Under the pieces are notes generated by a model. That model worked only from the letters and a program-made list of their open reading frames with translations, ran no database searches and was not told where the DNA came from. A stretch of DNA of 64,000 nucleotides from Ga0077527 sp945862135 (lineage in GTDB: Bacteria; Pseudomonadota; Gammaproteobacteria; Burkholderiales; SG8-41): contig CAXNMF010000002.1 in NCBI GenBank assembly GCA_964203275.1, forward strand, positions 338,549 to 402,548, given 5' to 3'. Every line of letters starts with the position of its first letter. The first letter of the stretch is position 1. Below, in pieces: positions 61,405 through 64,000 of this stretch. Both the position numbers and the translations under genes were made by a program.

Positions 61405-62778
61405 ATGTCAGAAAAAACTAAAGATCCAGTTTCGCCGATGATGGTCAAACTCTCAGGTTACATGGCGCGCGCTGTAAGCAAGCCATTACCCGCAACAGTC
61501 GTGGAGAAAACCAAGCACCATATCGCAGACACGATTGCAGCGATTGTCTCAGGGGCTCAACTGTTACCGGGGAAAAAGGCGATCGGGTTCGTGCGCAGTC
61601 AGGGTGGTGTGAAAGAGGCCACGATCATGGGCACCAAGTTGGTAACGTCCGCGATTCATGCAGCGTTTGCGAACGGGATGTCTGCGCACGCTGATGAAAC
61701 GGATGATTCTCACCAGGCCGGGTTGTTTCATCCGGGATGTGGCGTGGTGCCGGCTGCGTGGGCGACAGCCGAGCGCTTAAGATCGTCCGGCAAGGACCTG
61801 ATACGCGCAGTTGCGCTGGGATACGACATCGGTGCCCGGATCAACATGGCGCTTGGTGGCGTCAAGTTTCTGCATGCCGGACATTCTTCACATACCTTTG
61901 GTTCGCTGTTCGGTGGTTCTGCGGCTGCCGGGGCGCTGCTGCATTTAGATGCTGCGCAAATGCGCCATCTGCTTGCATACACCGCGCAACAGGCGTCTGG
62001 CATTTCGTGCTGGATGCGCGACCCGGACCACATCGAGAAAGCATTCGATTTTGGCGGTATGCCTTCGCGCAACGCTGTCTATGCTGCGACGATGGTCGAG
62101 CAGGGATTTACTGGGGTGGAGGATCCATTCAGCGGAACACGTAACTTCTGGATGGCTTACGACGGCAACGTCGACACCAGCCATGTCACACGAGAACTCG
62201 GCAAGACTTATGAGATCATGCGATCGAACATTAAAAAATGGTCTGTTGGCTCCCCTATTCAACCGGCGCTGGACGCGGCATCGAATCTGATCGCAAAACA
62301 CGGGGTTAAAGCGGAAAGAATCGAGCGGGTGCTGGTGCAAGTGCAGGATTCAGAATCAGACATCGTCAACAACAGGAGCATGCCGGACATCTGCATGCAG
62401 CACATGATTGCGGTGATGCTGCTCGACGGCAAGGTTACCTTCAAGTCGTCGCACGATGTTAAGAGGATGAAGGACAAGGCAGTGGTCGCACTACGCAAGC
62501 GCATTGAGTACAAAGGCAGTGCAGAGCTGACGCGATCCGGTGGCAGACAAGCGATTGTTGAGCTATGGCTGAAAGACGGCGGTCACTTACGTCACCACAC
62601 GCCAGTTGTTCAGGGTGCTTGGGAAAACCCGATGACTCGCAAGGATGTTGACGAGAAGTGTTTTGACTTGATTGCGGGCGTGGTCGGGGCCCGCAAGGCG
62701 AGGAGCCTTCTCGATAACATCTGGCGGCTCGAACACCTGCCTTCGGTTCGCCCGTTGCGACCACTGCTTCAGGGTTGA
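61405..62778 (+). CDS. MmgE/PrpD-family protein
   Basis: 457 residues. Two-domain MmgE/PrpD fold: TKHHIADTIAAIVSGAQLLPG at the start (quoted in part), FANGMSAHADETDDSH (residues about 92-107, the DD/H-containing family motif), HPGCGVVPAAWATAE, GYDIGARINMAL, HAGHSSHTFGSLFGGSAAAG, and the C-terminal RNNRSMPDICMQHM-like part (NNRSMPDICMQHMIAVML). Members include 2-methylcitrate dehydratase and itaconate/cis-aconitate enzymes; orthology to PrpD is not indicated because no prpB/prpC neighbours exist. Preceded by gaagtggag and followed by the hotdog gene at 11 bp. Confidence 0.9.
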   Translation: MSEKTKDPVSPMMVKLSGYMARAVSKPLPATVVEKTKHHIADTIAAIVSGAQLLPGKKAIGFVRSQGGVKEATIMGTKLVTSAIHAAFANGMSAHADETDDSHQAGLFHPGCGVVPAAWATAERLRSSGKDLIRAVALGYDIGARINMALGGVKFLHAGHSSHTFGSLFGGSAAAGALLHLDAAQMRHLLAYTAQQASGISCWMRDPDHIEKAFDFGGMPSRNAVYAATMVEQGFTGVEDPFSGTRNFWMAYDGNVDTSHVTRELGKTYEIMRSNIKKWSVGSPIQPALDAASNLIAKHGVKAERIERVLVQVQDSESDIVNNRSMPDICMQHMIAVMLLDGKVTFKSSHDVKRMKDKAVVALRKRIEYKGSAELTRSGGRQAIVELWLKDGGHLRHHTPVVQGAWENPMTRKDVDEKCFDLIAGVVGARKARSLLDNIWRLEHLPSVRPLRPLLQG

Positions 62779-62789
62779 GGTCGAGCCTG

Positions 62790-63164
62790 ATGGACGAGAA
62801 CCCGTTTTTGCGGAGCCTTGGCGTAGAGATTGTGGATTGGCGTTCTGGGTACGCGGAGCTCAGTTGCGAGCTTAAGCCCGAAATGCTCAACCGGAGCGGG
62901 GCACTTCAGGGCGGAGTCGTGGCGACATTAATTGATGCCGCTTGTGGTTACTCCGGGCTCTACTCGGCGCCCGATGAGCCTAAGCGGCACGGAGTGACGA
63001 TTTCGCTTGCAGTGAACTATATGGGCCGGCTACATAGCGGTAAGGTTCGGACAATAGGCCATCTGAAGGGCGCCGGACGTAAGGTGTTTTTTGCCTACGG
63101 CGAAGTGTTGGATGAGGATGGAAAGATCGTGGCGTCGGGGCAGACGGCACACAAGTGTTTGTAG
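62790..63164 (+). CDS. Hotdog-fold thioesterase (PaaI/YdiI type)
   Basis: 124 residues from ATG 62790; a TTG five codons upstream overlaps the MmgE/PrpD stop and is less likely. Hotdog core: EMLNRSGALQGGVVATLIDAACG (quoted part NRSGALQGGVVATLIDAA, where family members usually have HGG, here QGG), TISLAVNYMGRLHSGKV and the C-terminal EDGKIVASGQTAHKCL. It would hydrolyse an acyl-CoA to release free CoA. It closes the acyl-CoA gene run before the Bug gene. Confidence 0.88.
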   Translation: MDENPFLRSLGVEIVDWRSGYAELSCELKPEMLNRSGALQGGVVATLIDAACGYSGLYSAPDEPKRHGVTISLAVNYMGRLHSGKVRTIGHLKGAGRKVFFAYGEVLDEDGKIVASGQTAHKCL

Positions 63165-63216
63165 TGTTTTAACCGATAATTCTGCGGTATCAAATCTAAA
63201 AACGAGGAGACAGTAC

Positions 63217-64000
63217 ATGTTGTCGAAAAAATCAGTTTTAAAAATGGTAACGGTCGCCGCGTCAGTAGCCTTTGCTTTTCAGGTTCAGGCCCAGACAGTT
63301 CCCGACCAAGCCGGTGCGCATCCTGGTAGGATCGTCGCCCGGAGGCGGGCTTGATACTACGGCACGCGCGATTTCCGACAAACTTTCTACGGCGCTTGGA
63401 CAGGCTATCGTTATAGAAAATCGACCCGGTGCCGCAGGTACTGTCGCCGCCCAGATACTCACTTCTTCGACGCCGGACGGTCATACGATCAATCTAGGCG
63501 CAATTGGCAACTTCGCGGTCAACTACAGCCTATACAAGAACATTGGCTATCATCCGCTGAAGGACATTGCGCCGGTCACAATGATGGTTGATGCGACTAA
63601 CATTGTTGTCGTTCACCCCAGCGTTGCTGCAAAAACATTTACCGAGTTACTCCAACTGGCACGCCAACAGCCGGGCTTGACCTACGGTTCATCGGGAGCC
63701 GGCAACGCTGGACACTTGGCAGGCGAATTGCTGGCGCGCATGGGCAAGGTTGATTTGACGCATGTCCCGTACAAGGGCGGCGGACCAGCGATGCTGGATC
63801 TGGTTGGTGGGCGTATAACCATGATTTTCGCGTCCCCCTCCTCGGCGATTCCGCAGCGGACGGCGGGCAAGATTCGCGCAGTGGCGGTGACCACCCGTAC
63901 ACGTCTCAGCGATTGTGCCCGAGTTGCCAACGATTGCTGAGTCCGGAGTGCCGGATTACGAGGTCAACAACTGGTATGCGATGGGCGCGCCGGCGAAGAC
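63217..64000 (+). pseudogene. Bug/TctC solute-binding protein, two frameshifts, 3' end outside window
   Basis: ATG at 63217 behind cgaggaga starts a signal peptide (MLSKKSVLKMVTVAASVAFA, cut near VQAQ). One extra base near 63298 moves the frame; the mature part then reads FPTKPVRILVGSSPGGG, IVIENRPGAAGTVAAQIL, LTHVPYKGGGPAMLDLVGG. A second extra base near 63907 shifts again to IVPELPTIAESGVPDYE, and the frame runs off the end at about residue 260 of some 320. Both are single insertions, so sequencing error is a real possibility. It would be the periplasmic receptor of the catabolic cluster. Confidence 0.8.

Overview
The window reads as one stretch of a betaproteobacterial chromosome, most likely Burkholderiales. 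The pointers are the order thrS-infC-rpmI-rplT-pheS-pheT-ihfA-merR-tRNA-Pro, the surE-pcm-nlpD order, a RelA of the EFDD type, and several Bug/TctC periplasmic binding proteins next to CoA-transferases, acyl-CoA enzymes and MmgE/PrpD proteins. No species can be named from the sequence alone.

Layout. 1-7.6 kb: the 3' end of a TgpA-like transglutaminase, the surE-pcm-nlpD operon (minus strand), a divergent RraA-like/CoA-transferase/acyl-CoA dehydrogenase operon, a Nit-type amidase and tRNA-Pro(GGG). 7.6-15.2 kb (minus strand): the translation block from thrS down to merR, preceded by tRNA-Val(GAC). infC starts at an ATA codon, and both thrS and pheS have an intrinsic terminator about 25 nt before their start codons. 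15.3-18.3 kb: a secreted SUMF1-fold protein and a frameshifted relA.

18.3-25.0 kb is the most interesting block: circularly permuted ATP-grasp ligase, alpha-E protein, Anbu-type proteasome-fold peptidase and a 1038-residue transglutaminase/DUF2126 protein. Upstream lie an exact NtrC-type box (TGCACC-N5-GGTGCA), a second near-match, and a sigma-54 promoter with correct GG-N10-GC spacing. This predicts expression under nitrogen limitation of a peptide-ligation and peptide-cleavage system.

25-43.3 kb: purL, nnr, a uxaA/garD-type dehydratase with crcB/fluC, a gamma-glutamyltranspeptidase-like gene, a truncated Bug gene, a Gfo/Idh/MocA oxidoreductase with a histone-like tail, a polysaccharide deacetylase plus a remnant of a second, SOS-controlled umuDC, an ADP-forming acyl-CoA synthetase with an MFS exporter, and an intact Bug gene.

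43.3-55.2 kb: low-molecular-weight phosphatase, orphan Cdc6-like AAA ATPase and uvrB. An accessory stretch follows (orphan Phd antitoxin with an internally deleted VapC, an RTX lipase-like protein with a membrane protein, a damaged higBA), then an aromatic/aspartate aminotransferase and a frameshifted asmA.

55.2-64 kb begins at tRNA-Asn(GTT). It has a gene fragment cut by an IS21-family end, an istB remnant and a decayed tyrosine recombinase. Then comes a co-directional acyl-CoA catabolic cluster: DUF35, SCP-x-like thiolase, IclR regulator, CoA-transferase, SDR, MmgE/PrpD, hotdog thioesterase and a frameshifted Bug gene that runs off the end.

Single-base disruptions are frequent (relA, asmA, higB, terminal Bug twice, integrase at least four times). 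Some may be sequencing errors; the integrase, vapC and truncated Bug look like true decay.
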